DNA of 64,000 nt. Origin: G965230065 sp965230065. Lineage in GTDB: Bacteria; Bacteroidota; Bacteroidia; Cytophagales; Cyclobacteriaceae. A program made the position numbers and the translations under genes. This document shows, piece by piece, positions 36,651 through 43,913 of this stretch; the first letter of the stretch is position 1; the number at the start of each line of letters is the position of its first letter. The stretch is from NCBI GenBank assembly GCA_965230065.1, contig OZ245942.1, positions 7,006,001-7,070,000 on the forward strand. Direction: 5' to 3'. The notes beneath the pieces are model-generated. The model ran no database searches. It was not told the origin of the DNA and saw only the letters and a program-made list of their open reading frames with translations.

Positions 36651-37877
36651 TTATTTTACAAAATACATTTCCAATTCTCCTTTTCCCTTCGCAAAGATCT
36701 TTCCCCGAGAAAGACATGAAAAGTCGTTCTTAACTAGTTCATAAGTAGATGAAGAGATATTGATTTTGCCAGCTTCACCAACGGATTCTATCCTACTAGC
36801 TGTATTTATCGTGTCACCAAAAAGATCGTATGCAAACTTCTTTTTGCCTACAATACCAGCTACTATAGTTCCCGAATGTACCCCGACCCTCATCCTCCAT
36901 ATTATTTCATGGCTCATATTTCTCTCCTCAAGGAAGGCTAACATCTTTCGTGCTGCTGTGATACACTTTACAGCATGATTAGGAATCTTTTCTTCAAGGC
37001 CACATGCAGCCATATATGCATCACCAATTGTTTCAATCTTTTCAACTTCCGTTTCCTCCATAATCTCATCGAATCTACCAAAAATGTCATTGAGCTCATT
37101 GACCAATGTGATTGCCGGGATGGATGCTACTAGCTCAGTAAAACCTTCAAAGTCAGTAAATAAAATAGTTACATTCTTGTGCCTTTTGGGAATTGTCTTA
37201 CCACTTTCTTTTAAGTCCCTTACTATCTTTGCTGGTAGAATATTATGCAGAAGGTCATCTGATCTTTTTTGCTCAGCTATTAATGAATCTTCTGACCTAT
37301 CAATTAGCATGGACAAACTCCATATAAGTGTTAGACAAATTAATCCTGTTATACTGATATTGACAACTTGTGATAAATAGGAATCCATTCCTTCATAATG
37401 AGCATTAATTTTTGATTGAAGTAAAACGGTAGCGATCAAAGTCAAACAAGCCAATAAACTAAAGCTATGGGCAAATACCCTTGCCTTTCGTGGAAAAGTC
37501 ATGTAGGGCAAGATGATTATTAAGAAACAAATGGTGGCAACCCCTGACGAATATCCCAACAAATAAAGAAATAAGAGAACCGAAATATATGATGAAATAG
37601 CAAGCCACAATGAAGCTACTACTCGCCAACCTTTCTTGTTAAAAACTAACACCATAAGAAACATCAATCCCAATAATCCGTTGCTTCCGTAAATTATTGT
37701 GGCTTCTGAAAGGTAAATTGTAATTAACATCCATATTGCATTAAACAAAACCCCTAGAATGGAGGCAATATTTGTTACCCGCAAATACCTTTTCTCAGTT
37801 ACAGAAAACTCCTTCTTGGCGCCAATATCAATCATTATTTGAAAAATTGAAGTTGTGCTTTTATCAATATTGCGCAT
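36651..37877 (-). CDS. Membrane-bound class III adenylate/guanylate cyclase (cassette gene)
   Basis: 408 residues. About six membrane helices (35-200), then a class III cyclase domain (about 225-405): VTILFTDFEGFTELV with the first metal aspartate, EKIETIGDAYMAACG with the second, and RVGVHSGTIVAGIVG plus DLFGDTINTASRIE covering the nucleotide and transition-state residues. The lysine in KIETIGD and the aspartate in YDLFGD at the purine site favour ATP over GTP. It makes a cyclic nucleotide at the inner membrane. Cassette ends: GTTAGCTACAGTTT (36639-36652) against AAATGGTAGCTAAC (37919-37932), 12 of 14 complementary. Confidence 0.9.
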   Translation of the reverse strand: MRNIDKSTTSIFQIMIDIGAKKEFSVTEKRYLRVTNIASILGVLFNAIWMLITIYLSEATIIYGSNGLLGLMFLMVLVFNKKGWRVVASLWLAISSYISVLLFLYLLGYSSGVATICFLIIILPYMTFPRKARVFAHSFSLLACLTLIATVLLQSKINAHYEGMDSYLSQVVNISITGLICLTLIWSLSMLIDRSEDSLIAEQKRSDDLLHNILPAKIVRDLKESGKTIPKRHKNVTILFTDFEGFTELVASIPAITLVNELNDIFGRFDEIMEETEVEKIETIGDAYMAACGLEEKIPNHAVKCITAARKMLAFLEERNMSHEIIWRMRVGVHSGTIVAGIVGKKKFAYDLFGDTINTASRIESVGEAGKINISSSTYELVKNDFSCLSRGKIFAKGKGELEMYFVK

Positions 37878-37918
37878 TAAGTTGGTCTCATTTTTTACTA
37901 AATAAATTGACTATTTCG

Positions 37919-38066
37919 AAATGGTAGCTAACGGTTTTGTGTATGGTGGTCTCGTTGCGGAAGATCGGATAGGATTTTCCAACGTAACCGAAAGATAGCA
38001 AATTACTGGGAATTCGCCAGTGGTAAATTCTACCGCAATGAGCTATACACGTTGTTGAACTAAACC
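37919..38066 (-). repeat. attC-like site 6
   Basis: Plus strand: GTAGCTAAC-GGTTTT-GTGTAT (37924-37944) ... ATACAC-GTT-GTTGAAC (38045-38060). Spacers are 6 and 3. The GTTGAACTAAACC side (38054-38066) belongs to the cassette invaded by the IS91-type element; its partner GGTTCAGTCAAC is at 41678-41689. Confidence 0.72.
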
Positions 38067-38105
38067 TAAAGGTAGCTTTTGATAAGAATCAATGACTACC
38101 TTTAG
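38066..38105. repeat. Perfect 10 bp inverted repeat near the IS91-type element's left side
   Basis: CTAAAGGTAG (38066-38075) and CTACCTTTAG (38096-38105) flank a 20-base loop, just before the recombinase reading frame. It may be a terminal hairpin of the IS91-type element or a transcription stop. The element boundary is not proven. Confidence 0.5.
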
Positions 38106-38708
38106 ATGAAATAAAGTTAAACCTTTAAAGACTAAAATTATGAAAAAAAATCAACAAGAGCCAAGGGTGACACCCTGGTAGAAAGAACCTGCCGGGAAGT
38201 GGCTGGTTTTCACGCACTTTATCAGAAACTGGAAAGAAGTATTACTGTCTCAGGTTATTCTCACAGTACTCTCACCAATTATTCCCGCTGTCTTGCCAAG
38301 ATGGCCCAACACTTCAACATGAATCCTATCCTGTTAGATGAAGAACAGGTGTTGGATTACCTTCACTACCTCAAGCGGCAGCACAAGACACCTTCAGAGA
38401 GTTTTCGCTTCGGCGATCCGATTTAAACATACTGTATATGGATTAAGGTATGCTTACCGCATGGAAGGTATGCGGGACAAACGAGTTGTTCTCCCCTCTC
38501 TGGAACGACCTAAAAAGCTACCTGTAGTGCTCAGTAAGCAGGAAATGCGTCGTTTGCTGATTGCACCCAGACTATTGAAACATCGTTTGGTATTAGGATT
38601 GCTCTATGGGTGTGGACTGCGATGCTTTGAACTCAGAAAGCTGTTGCTTAAGGATATTGATTTTGATAGAGCAGTGATTGGGTTTCCCCTAATTTAGTAG
38701 ACATTCAG

Positions 38709-39536
38709 TTAAGCAGCAGTAGATATTGATTTTTTCCACTGATGCTCATATTCTATCGGACTCATATATTCAATTGCAGAATGTTTCCTCTTTCGGTTAT
38801 ACCATACCTCAATATACTCGAAGATATCTTGTTTAGCCTCAGTATGGCTCGAGTAATTTCTACGGTAAACCAACTCCCGTTTCAAAGTGGCAAAGTAACT
38901 CTCTGTTGGGGCATTATCGTAACAGTTTCCTCTACGGCTCATGCTACACCTTATTCCCTTTTGTTCAAGAATCCGTTGGTAGTCATAGCTCGCATATTGG
39001 CTTCCTCTATCGCTGTGATGTATCAATCCTTTCACTGGATTTCGTACCATGATTGCCATCCGCAATGCCGTTATGACCAGCGTTCGCTCTAAAGTGGACG
39101 CCATAGACCAGCCGATAATACGTCGAGAAAACAAATCAAGTACAATAGCCAAGTACAGCCAACCTTCTTTTGTCCAGATATACGTAATATCAGTGGTCCA
39201 TACCGCATCAGGTCTGCTTGCTTCAAATTGCTGATCTAGTAGATTAGGGGCTACAGGAAGATGATGATTTGAGTCTGTCGTCTTGGTAAACTTCCTTTTC
39301 TTTTCCACCGCAATACCATTGAGCCGCATTAAGCGGGCAATGCGGTTCTTACCACATGCTACTCCCATAGTTTGTAATTCAGCATGTACCCTGGGACTAC
39401 CGTAGCTTTGACGACTTTGCTGATGTATATCTCTGATCTGTTCCACTAATTGTCTGTTTTCTCGGCTACGATTGCTCTCAGGTCGTGTTAACCATGCGTA
39501 ATAACCACTCCTTGAAATTTGTAGTACTCTGCACAT
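38709..39536 (-). CDS. IS3-family transposase orfB (DDE integrase domain)
   Basis: 275 residues from an internal ATG (MCRVLQISRSGYYAWL), with HTH_21 and rve domains. DDE residues lie in VWTTDITYIWTKEGWLYLAIV, HHSDRGSQYASYDYQ and NAPTESYFATLKRELV. The frame stays open upstream past the orfA stop (RYQFVQEYDGCFSITA), so the active protein is probably an OrfAB fusion made by -1 frameshifting. Intact. Confidence 0.92.
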   Translation of the reverse strand: MCRVLQISRSGYYAWLTRPESNRSRENRQLVEQIRDIHQQSRQSYGSPRVHAELQTMGVACGKNRIARLMRLNGIAVEKKRKFTKTTDSNHHLPVAPNLLDQQFEASRPDAVWTTDITYIWTKEGWLYLAIVLDLFSRRIIGWSMASTLERTLVITALRMAIMVRNPVKGLIHHSDRGSQYASYDYQRILEQKGIRCSMSRRGNCYDNAPTESYFATLKRELVYRRNYSSHTEAKQDIFEYIEVWYNRKRKHSAIEYMSPIEYEHQWKKSISTAA

Positions 39537-39583
39537 AGCAGTAATGGAAAAACACCCATCATATTCTTGAACAAATTGGTATC

Positions 39584-39865
39584 TTAGCGTGGGTGAATAC
39601 TGAAGATACCAACCGCCTTTTTTAGTATCTCCACCTCCTCTTGAAGACGTCTGTTCTCTCTCTTCAATTGAGTCATTTCCTCATCCCGAGGGTTTTTACC
39701 CGAAAACGCTTTCTTTCCCTCTTCTTGTAATTCCAGTTTCCAGCGGCGTAACATACTCATGTGAATTCCTAGATCACGAGCTACTTGGCTCTTACTACCA
39801 TTACTCTCTGAGAGGCGAACTGCCTCCTCTTTAAATTCTTTGGTATACTTTCTTCTAGTTCTCAT
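39584..39865 (-). CDS. IS3-family transposase orfA (HTH and leucine zipper)
   Basis: 93 residues from the ATG at 39865 (MRTRRKYTKEFKEEAV). A GTG three codons upstream is possible. Helix-turn-helix (SKSQVARDLGIHMSMLRRW) followed by a coiled coil (EEMTQLKRENRRLQEEVEILKKA). It binds IS ends and, through frameshifting, forms the N-terminus of the OrfAB transposase. Confidence 0.9.
   Translation of the reverse strand: MRTRRKYTKEFKEEAVRLSESNGSKSQVARDLGIHMSMLRRWKLELQEEGKKAFSGKNPRDEEMTQLKRENRRLQEEVEILKKAVGIFSIHPR
39617..39623 (-). promoter_or_regulatory. A6G slippery site for programmed -1 frameshift
   Basis: The minus-strand heptamer AAAAAAG lies near the end of orfA (codons AAA-AAG of ILKKAVG). 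A -1 slip here leads into an open frame (KGGWYLQYSPTLRYQF) that runs straight into orfB. This is the standard IS3-family expression device. Confidence 0.75.
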
Positions 39866-40329
39866 ATTTGACACTGATTTGGTTACTAATTTACTCTTTT
39901 TTCAGTGTCTACTTTAACGGGGGAAGACCAGATCCATATCCGGGAAGGCAAAGGGCGTAAGGACCGGTATGTACCTTTGAGCAAACATTTGGCCAGAGGA
40001 CTACGCACTTACATTGAAACTGAACATCCCCACCACTGGCTCTTCAACGGTAACAATGCCGAAGGGGAAATAGTAGCCTATTCCCAAAGAGGGGTGCAAT
40101 GGGTGGTAAGGGAAGCCCGGAAAGCGGCTCATCTACGGAAAGATGTAACCGCGCACACCCTTCGGCATACTTATGCCACACATCTGTTAGAAGACGGCCT
40201 CGATATTGTCAGTATTAAAGAATTGCTTGGGCACGCCCATCTGGAAACTACGCTCATTTATCTGCATGTAAGTCAAATGGGCAGGCAAAAGCCCTTTAGT
40301 CCTCTGGATACGCTTTATCCTGACAAGTA

Positions 40330-41475
40330 GTGCGCCCCACTTATGAAGTAGCCGATATACTCAGCAGGAATGAGAATCGGCTTAAGGATTATTGTACCAA
40401 CAGTTGGCAGTTGAGAACCCTGCATGCTGTGCGCAAGTGCAGAACTGCTGAGTTGGGGGGACACATTGACCAGTGTGACAGTTGTGGTAATTTATCCATG
40501 AGCTATAACAGTTGCCGTAACAGGCATTGTCCCAAGTGTCAGGGGGAACAGCGGGAAGCCTGGATACAGGCCCGGGAAGAGGAACTGCTGCCAGTTCCCT
40601 ACTTCCATGTGGTATTCACCCTACCCGGTGAGGTAAACCCTCTATGTCTGTATGCCCCAAAAAAGGTGTATAATCTGTTATTCAACACTGCCTGGTCGGT
40701 GATAGAAAGCTTTGCCAGGGATGCTAAACATCTGGGGGCTAAACCCGGCATGATTGCAGTACTGCACACCTGGGGACAGAACTTATCCCTGCATCCTCAT
40801 TTGCACTGTATTGTGCCTGGGGGTGGGGTAACTGAAAAGGTAACCGCGGCGGACCGCTGGAAGCCTTCTAGAAGCAAAGGAAAATTCCTGTTCCCTGTCA
40901 AGGCTATGAGCCAGGTATTCAGGGCCAGGTTTGTAGCTGGTTTACGAAAAACCTTTCCCAAACAAGATAAAGCTTTCTTTCAGGGTTTGTTTCATAAACC
41001 TTGGGTAGTGTATGCCAAGCGTCCGTTTCAAAGCCCCAAGACAGTTGTGGAATATCTGGGACGATACACCCACAAAATTGCTATTAGCAATCACCGTATC
41101 AAAAATATGGATGATGATAGGGTCACCTTCCAGTACAAGGACTACCGCAAAGGAGCAAAAAAATTGCAAATGACCCTCCCTGACCAGGAGTTCATTCGCC
41201 GCTTCAGCCAGCATATCCTGCCCAAGGGCTTTGTCAGAATCCGCCATTATGGTTTCCTTTCCAGCAGTTGGAAAAAAGAGCGCTTGCCTGCCCTGCAACA
41301 GCAACTTGGGGTAAAGAGGCTTGCCGCTGATACTTCAACAAAGAAGTCAGCCGCTCATCGTAAGTGCCCTGCCTGTAGCACAGGCTATGTGAGCACTATC
41401 CTGGTCTTTCGGGGAAGGGCACCTCCGCAACATTGGTTAGAAAAAATCAGCAATCAAAATACCAACAGTATATAA
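40330..41475 (+). CDS. IS91-family transposase
   Basis: 381 residues from a GTG overlapping the recombinase stop by one base. N-terminal zinc-binding domain (CDSCGNLSMSYNSCRNRHCPKCQG), then the HUH/Rep-type domain with HPHLHCIVPGGG and YLGRYTHKIAISNHRI, and a C-terminal CPACSTG knuckle. IS91 elements move by rolling-circle transposition. The gene looks intact, while its upstream recombinase partner is broken. A short hairpin (ACACTC...GAGTGT, 41475-41491) just after the stop may be part of the replication-terminating end. Confidence 0.92.
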   Translation: MRPTYEVADILSRNENRLKDYCTNSWQLRTLHAVRKCRTAELGGHIDQCDSCGNLSMSYNSCRNRHCPKCQGEQREAWIQAREEELLPVPYFHVVFTLPGEVNPLCLYAPKKVYNLLFNTAWSVIESFARDAKHLGAKPGMIAVLHTWGQNLSLHPHLHCIVPGGGVTEKVTAADRWKPSRSKGKFLFPVKAMSQVFRARFVAGLRKTFPKQDKAFFQGLFHKPWVVYAKRPFQSPKTVVEYLGRYTHKIAISNHRIKNMDDDRVTFQYKDYRKGAKKLQMTLPDQEFIRRFSQHILPKGFVRIRHYGFLSSSWKKERLPALQQQLGVKRLAADTSTKKSAAHRKCPACSTGYVSTILVFRGRAPPQHWLEKISNQNTNSI

Positions 41476-41677
41476 CACTCTGCTGGAGTGTAACAGGTGA
41501 ACTGCGTCCGCTCGGTTGAAAAATAAGCTGAGGCTACTCTTTGAATAAGGCCTAAAAACTCAAAATCAGCTTAAGGACATACTCAGCACCCCTTAAACAA
41601 AAAAAGAAAGTGCCTAACTTTCTAAATTCTCCTTTCTCAAACTACACTTAATCCCCATAGAATAATATCAATGCGTC

Positions 41678-41747
41678 GGTTCAGTCAACATCGGCTTCAT
41701 GCTAGGCCGTTCCGGCCACACGAAGCCTTAGTTGATGGCTAACGTTT
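41678..41747 (-). repeat. attC-like site 7
   Basis: Plus strand: GGTTCAGTCAAC-ATC-GGCTTC (41678-41698) ... GAAGCC-TTA-GTTGATGGC (41722-41739), with an inner GGCCG/CGGCC hairpin. Its spacers are equal (3 and 3), unlike the other sites. GTTGATGGCTAACGTTT (41731-41747) is the start of the next cassette. Confidence 0.65.
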
Positions 41748-41748
41748 A

Positions 41749-42186
41749 TCATATGTAATTGAAGAATAATTCTACAGTAATACTAAGGATAAAACTAACA
41801 ATTACCCCAATTAAAGATATGCGCCCTAATTTAAATGTATTTGAAAAAGCAAGCCATAGAGCCAATAAAGCACAAATGACAAAAAGAACCGTTGCATAGG
41901 CAGGTACACTACTAGTAAAAAGTCCAATAGTGTTAAATATAGGATCTAACAATGCAGTAAATCCAAATAACGCTAAAGTAAAATTAGATTTAGGATGTTT
42001 AGTAAACAGATAAAAGCCAGCGATCAATAGCTCAATAGCAATTGCCAGAGGACCAAATTGGCTATAAAATTCCTTTTTAAAATAGGCTTCCAACCCCTTT
42101 GGAAAGTCGATTTTAGTATAAAAAATTACCCCAAGCACAATTGCCATTATTATGAATATTGTTGCAATAATCTTCCTAGTCTTCAT
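41749..42186 (-). CDS. Small membrane protein (cassette gene)
   Basis: 145 residues with four or five hydrophobic segments (IATIFIIMAIVLGVIFYT, LAIAIELLIAGFYLF, LALFGFTALLDPIF, TVLFVICALLALWLAF, LIGVIVSFILSITVELFF). No family recognised. Cassette ends: GTTGATGGCTAACGTTT (41731-41747) against AAATGTTTGCCAAC (42219-42232), complementary at 12 of 14 positions with one 3-base gap. Confidence 0.68.
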   Translation of the reverse strand: MKTRKIIATIFIIMAIVLGVIFYTKIDFPKGLEAYFKKEFYSQFGPLAIAIELLIAGFYLFTKHPKSNFTLALFGFTALLDPIFNTIGLFTSSVPAYATVLFVICALLALWLAFSNTFKLGRISLIGVIVSFILSITVELFFNYI

Positions 42187-42218
42187 AATAATTTATTAAT
42201 GTTACTTCCGCCTTTTGC

Positions 42219-42358
42219 AAATGTTTGCCAACGGTTAATATATGAAAAGTAGGCGGTTACGAAGCACTAAGCATATGGTTCAGCTCAAAGTCCAATACGA
42301 GCCAAAAGCATTGATATTACCACAATTTCGCCTATTTTTTATATACATTGTTAGCGGG
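42219..42358 (-). repeat. attC-like site 8
   Basis: Plus strand: TTTGCCAAC-GGTT-AATATATG (from 42224) ... ATATACA-TT-GTTAGCGGG (42341-42358), with a second inner stem TAGGCG / CGCCTA. Spacers are 4 and 2. Confidence 0.72.
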
Positions 42359-42375
42359 TCGTTATTTTCCCTTTT

Positions 42376-42945
42376 CTATTTGTCAAGTTCATAACAAGTG
42401 AGAGTAATTCCGCAGTCAAATTGTCTCGCTGTTTTTAATTTCAGTTTTAAACTCTTCTGTAAATCCTTAAAAATTGTCATTCCGTTACCAATGGCTGTTG
42501 GGTTTATAAATAAATGAAATTCGTCTATAAGTCCTGCATTAATAAGTGCGGTAACAAAAGTTCCACCACCATAAACTATTATGTCTTTTCCATTTTGACT
42601 TTTAAGTTTATTAATTTCTTCCACCAATTCCCCGTTCGCAACGTCTGTATTTTCCCATATTGAATTTTCAATTGTCTTCGTAAAAACAATTTTTGGGGTT
42701 GTCGCATATTTTAATCCACCTTCATATTCAGGATTGTTTGGGTCTTTAGCAACATTTTCCCAATGAGGAATAAAACCTTCGGCAAGTTTTCTACCCAACA
42801 GAATAGTGTCAACAGGTTCAGTAATTTCCCGAACATAGTTTATAATATCCTCTGTCCAAGGAAACTTCATCCAATCCATTTCTCCATTTTGTCCTGATAT
42901 GAATCCATCAATTGTTATTTGTACTTGAAGTTTTAATTTTCTCAT
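42376..42945 (-). CDS. RibD/dihydrofolate reductase-like family protein (cassette gene)
   Basis: 189 residues. RibD C-terminal/DHFR-like pattern: LKLQVQITIDGFISGQNGEMDW, TILLGRKLAEGF, DIIVYGGGTFVTALINAGLIDEFHLFINP (positions about 3-25, 50-61 and 117-145). The family reduces pteridine- or pyrimidine-like substrates with NADPH; the substrate here is unknown, and it is not the classic drug-target DHFR. Such genes are frequent cassette cargo. Cassette ends: GTTAGCGGG (42350-42358) against CCCGCTAAT (42995-43003), 8 of 9. Nearest to the array's leading end, so probably the latest arrival. Confidence 0.85.
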   Translation of the reverse strand: MRKLKLQVQITIDGFISGQNGEMDWMKFPWTEDIINYVREITEPVDTILLGRKLAEGFIPHWENVAKDPNNPEYEGGLKYATTPKIVFTKTIENSIWENTDVANGELVEEINKLKSQNGKDIIVYGGGTFVTALINAGLIDEFHLFINPTAIGNGMTIFKDLQKSLKLKLKTARQFDCGITLTCYELDK

Positions 42946-42994
42946 TATTCAACTCGTTATTTTGTTTTGTCTTGTTCGGTTTCGTTTCTCAATG

Positions 42995-43034
42995 CCCGCT
43001 AATATTTGTATAACAGCCATATGGCTGTTATTTC
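42995..43034 (-). repeat. Degenerate attC-like site 9 with a perfect palindrome
   Basis: CCCGCTAAT (42995-43003) is the complement of the cassette start at 42350 with the core AAC changed to AAT. It runs into TAACAGCCATATGGCTGTTA (43011-43030), a perfect 20 bp palindrome. The GTT side is unclear. Confidence 0.5.
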
Positions 43035-43238
43035 TTATATAGCAGAGGCTTTTTATAAGGCAAACAATTTATTATTTTCAGCATATCATAAGAAAACCTA
43101 CCTTGCATTTTGATTAAAATTAATATAAATACTACAAAAAACAGCCAACTGCCACTCAAACGAGGGTTTTTGGGTTTATTTTATGAATACTTTTCTATCT
43201 TCAAGATACGGAAAATAATTTTGTATACCGTAAATTAA

Positions 43239-43300
43239 CCGTTTGTAAACGTTTAAAAAAAACTAAATGTTTGTAGGCATTTCTAAACGTTTACACACGG
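43239..43300. repeat. Palindromic element, copy 2
   Basis: CCGTTTGTAAACGTTTA (43239-43255) pairs with TAAACGTTTACACACGG (43284-43300) at 16 of 17 positions, with an inner AAATG/CATTT stem. Related to the element at 32767-32810. Function unknown. Confidence 0.72.
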
Positions 43301-43523
43301 CTTTATCAGTCACTTTTCCTGTAGGTTATTGAATCATTATGCATCATGGACGGGGTTTTCTGGTTTTTGTAGGGGAGGGCTTACTTGTTTTTTTGTTGCC
43401 TGATGTTGAAGAGGAGGCTTTTGGGGGTTTTAGCCCGGAACTAAGTTCCTCGCTATTGGAGTTTTTTGGGGGCTTTGTCCAAAACACCCAAGGGCCTTGG
43501 TTAGAATCATGTTGTGCTTTCTT

Positions 43524-43835
43524 TTAAGTGACATTCAGCTCAGAATTATCCAGTTGAACACTGAACTTCACATTGGCTTTTAAGGCGTTAAAAACTTTTA
43601 AGATTGTTTCAATGGTTACGTTTTTTGTATTTCGCTCCAATTTGGAAATTTGCGACTTTTGAACCCCAATTAGTTGGCCGAGTTGTTCTTGTGTCAAATG
43701 TCGCTCCTGTCTTACTGATTTTATCATATTACCAAGCGCTTCCATTTTCAGGTCAAATTCGTATTTATTCCGCTCCTGAGTACCTATTTTTCCAATGTCC
43801 CTGTCTTTTAGTTCTTCAAGGGTCATCATTTTCAT
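43524..43835 (-). CDS. XRE/HigA-like HTH protein (orphan antitoxin-like)
   Basis: 103 residues from the ATG at 43835 (MKMMTLEELKDRD). A longer frame would need a TTG at 43892. C-terminal HTH_3 domain: IKSVRQERHLTQEQLGQLIGVQKSQISKLERN. The N-terminal TLEELKDRDIGKIGTQERNKYE block matches HigA-type antitoxins that follow a RelE/ParE-type toxin gene. No toxin gene lies upstream; the IS1595 element begins there instead, so the toxin may have been lost on IS arrival. Confidence 0.8.
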   Translation of the reverse strand: MKMMTLEELKDRDIGKIGTQERNKYEFDLKMEALGNMIKSVRQERHLTQEQLGQLIGVQKSQISKLERNTKNVTIETILKVFNALKANVKFSVQLDNSELNVT

Positions 43836-43913
43836 TTTGGTAATGATATACTTTGCAGACCCAAATATTTTTTGTATATTTGATATGTGCAAATTAGTTA
43901 ATTATTCAAGGTC

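Larger units (their letters stand above)
38680..39929 (-). mobile_element. IS3-family insertion sequence
   Basis: About 1.25 kb carrying orfA and orfB on the minus strand. Ends form an imperfect terminal inverted repeat: the left end GGGTTTCCCC...AGTAGACA (38680-38703) matches the reverse complement of the right end (39906-39929) at 17 of 24 positions. It interrupts the tyrosine recombinase gene. A target duplication cannot be fixed by eye. Confidence 0.82.
38140..40330 (+). pseudogene. Tyrosine recombinase, frameshifted and split by an IS3 element
   Basis: N-terminal half at about 38140-38680 (YQKLERSITVSGYSHSTLTNY core-binding domain; VLSKQEMRRLLIAPRLLKHR; YGCGLRCFELRKLLLKDIDFD). C-terminal half from about 39930 to 40330 (IHIREGKGRKDRYVPL; HTLRHTYATHLLEDG; LLGHAHLETTLIYLHVS). 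Together they give an XerC/D-like recombinase with R, K, H-R, H and Y residues in place. Two lesions before the IS: an A-run at 38142-38149 puts the ATG out of frame, and a shift near 38400 (SESFRF) moves the frame. It ends in TAG overlapping the GTG of the IS91 transposase gene, so it was probably the accessory recombinase of that element. It lacks the extra IntI-specific motif, so it is not an integron integrase. Confidence 0.8.
38067..41677 (+). mobile_element. IS91-type element (recombinase + transposase) inside a cassette; limits approximate
   Basis: The broken tyrosine recombinase and the IS91 transposase form one coupled unit that fills the space between the two complementary ends of a single cassette (38054-38066 and 41678-41689). 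The exact ends were not found; an IS3 element sits inside it. GC looks higher than in the surrounding cassette genes. Confidence 0.65.
42946..43523. other. Array leading end and flank, no gene
   Basis: 578 bp containing a degenerate attC-like site (42995-43034), a perfect 20 bp palindrome (43011-43030) and a 62 bp palindromic element (43239-43300). The plus-strand frame at 43339-43527 is glycine/phenylalanine-rich and not convincing. An attI site and integrase would be expected here or to the right, and none is seen. Confidence 0.55.

Noticed and set aside
38140..40330. The tyrosine recombinase as the integron integrase of the cassette array
   Set aside because: It is XerD-like without the extra IntI-specific segment before the second catalytic block, is coupled to an IS91 transposase, and is broken. 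The array therefore has no visible integrase here.
31385..42358. Inter-gene palindromes as ordinary rho-independent terminators
   Set aside because: They lack T runs, have long variable loops, share AAC/GTT cores, and pair across the gene with the other end of the same cassette.
43339..43527. Plus-strand 62-codon frame near the XRE gene
   Set aside because: Low-complexity composition (G, F, L, E) and no neighbour or motif support.
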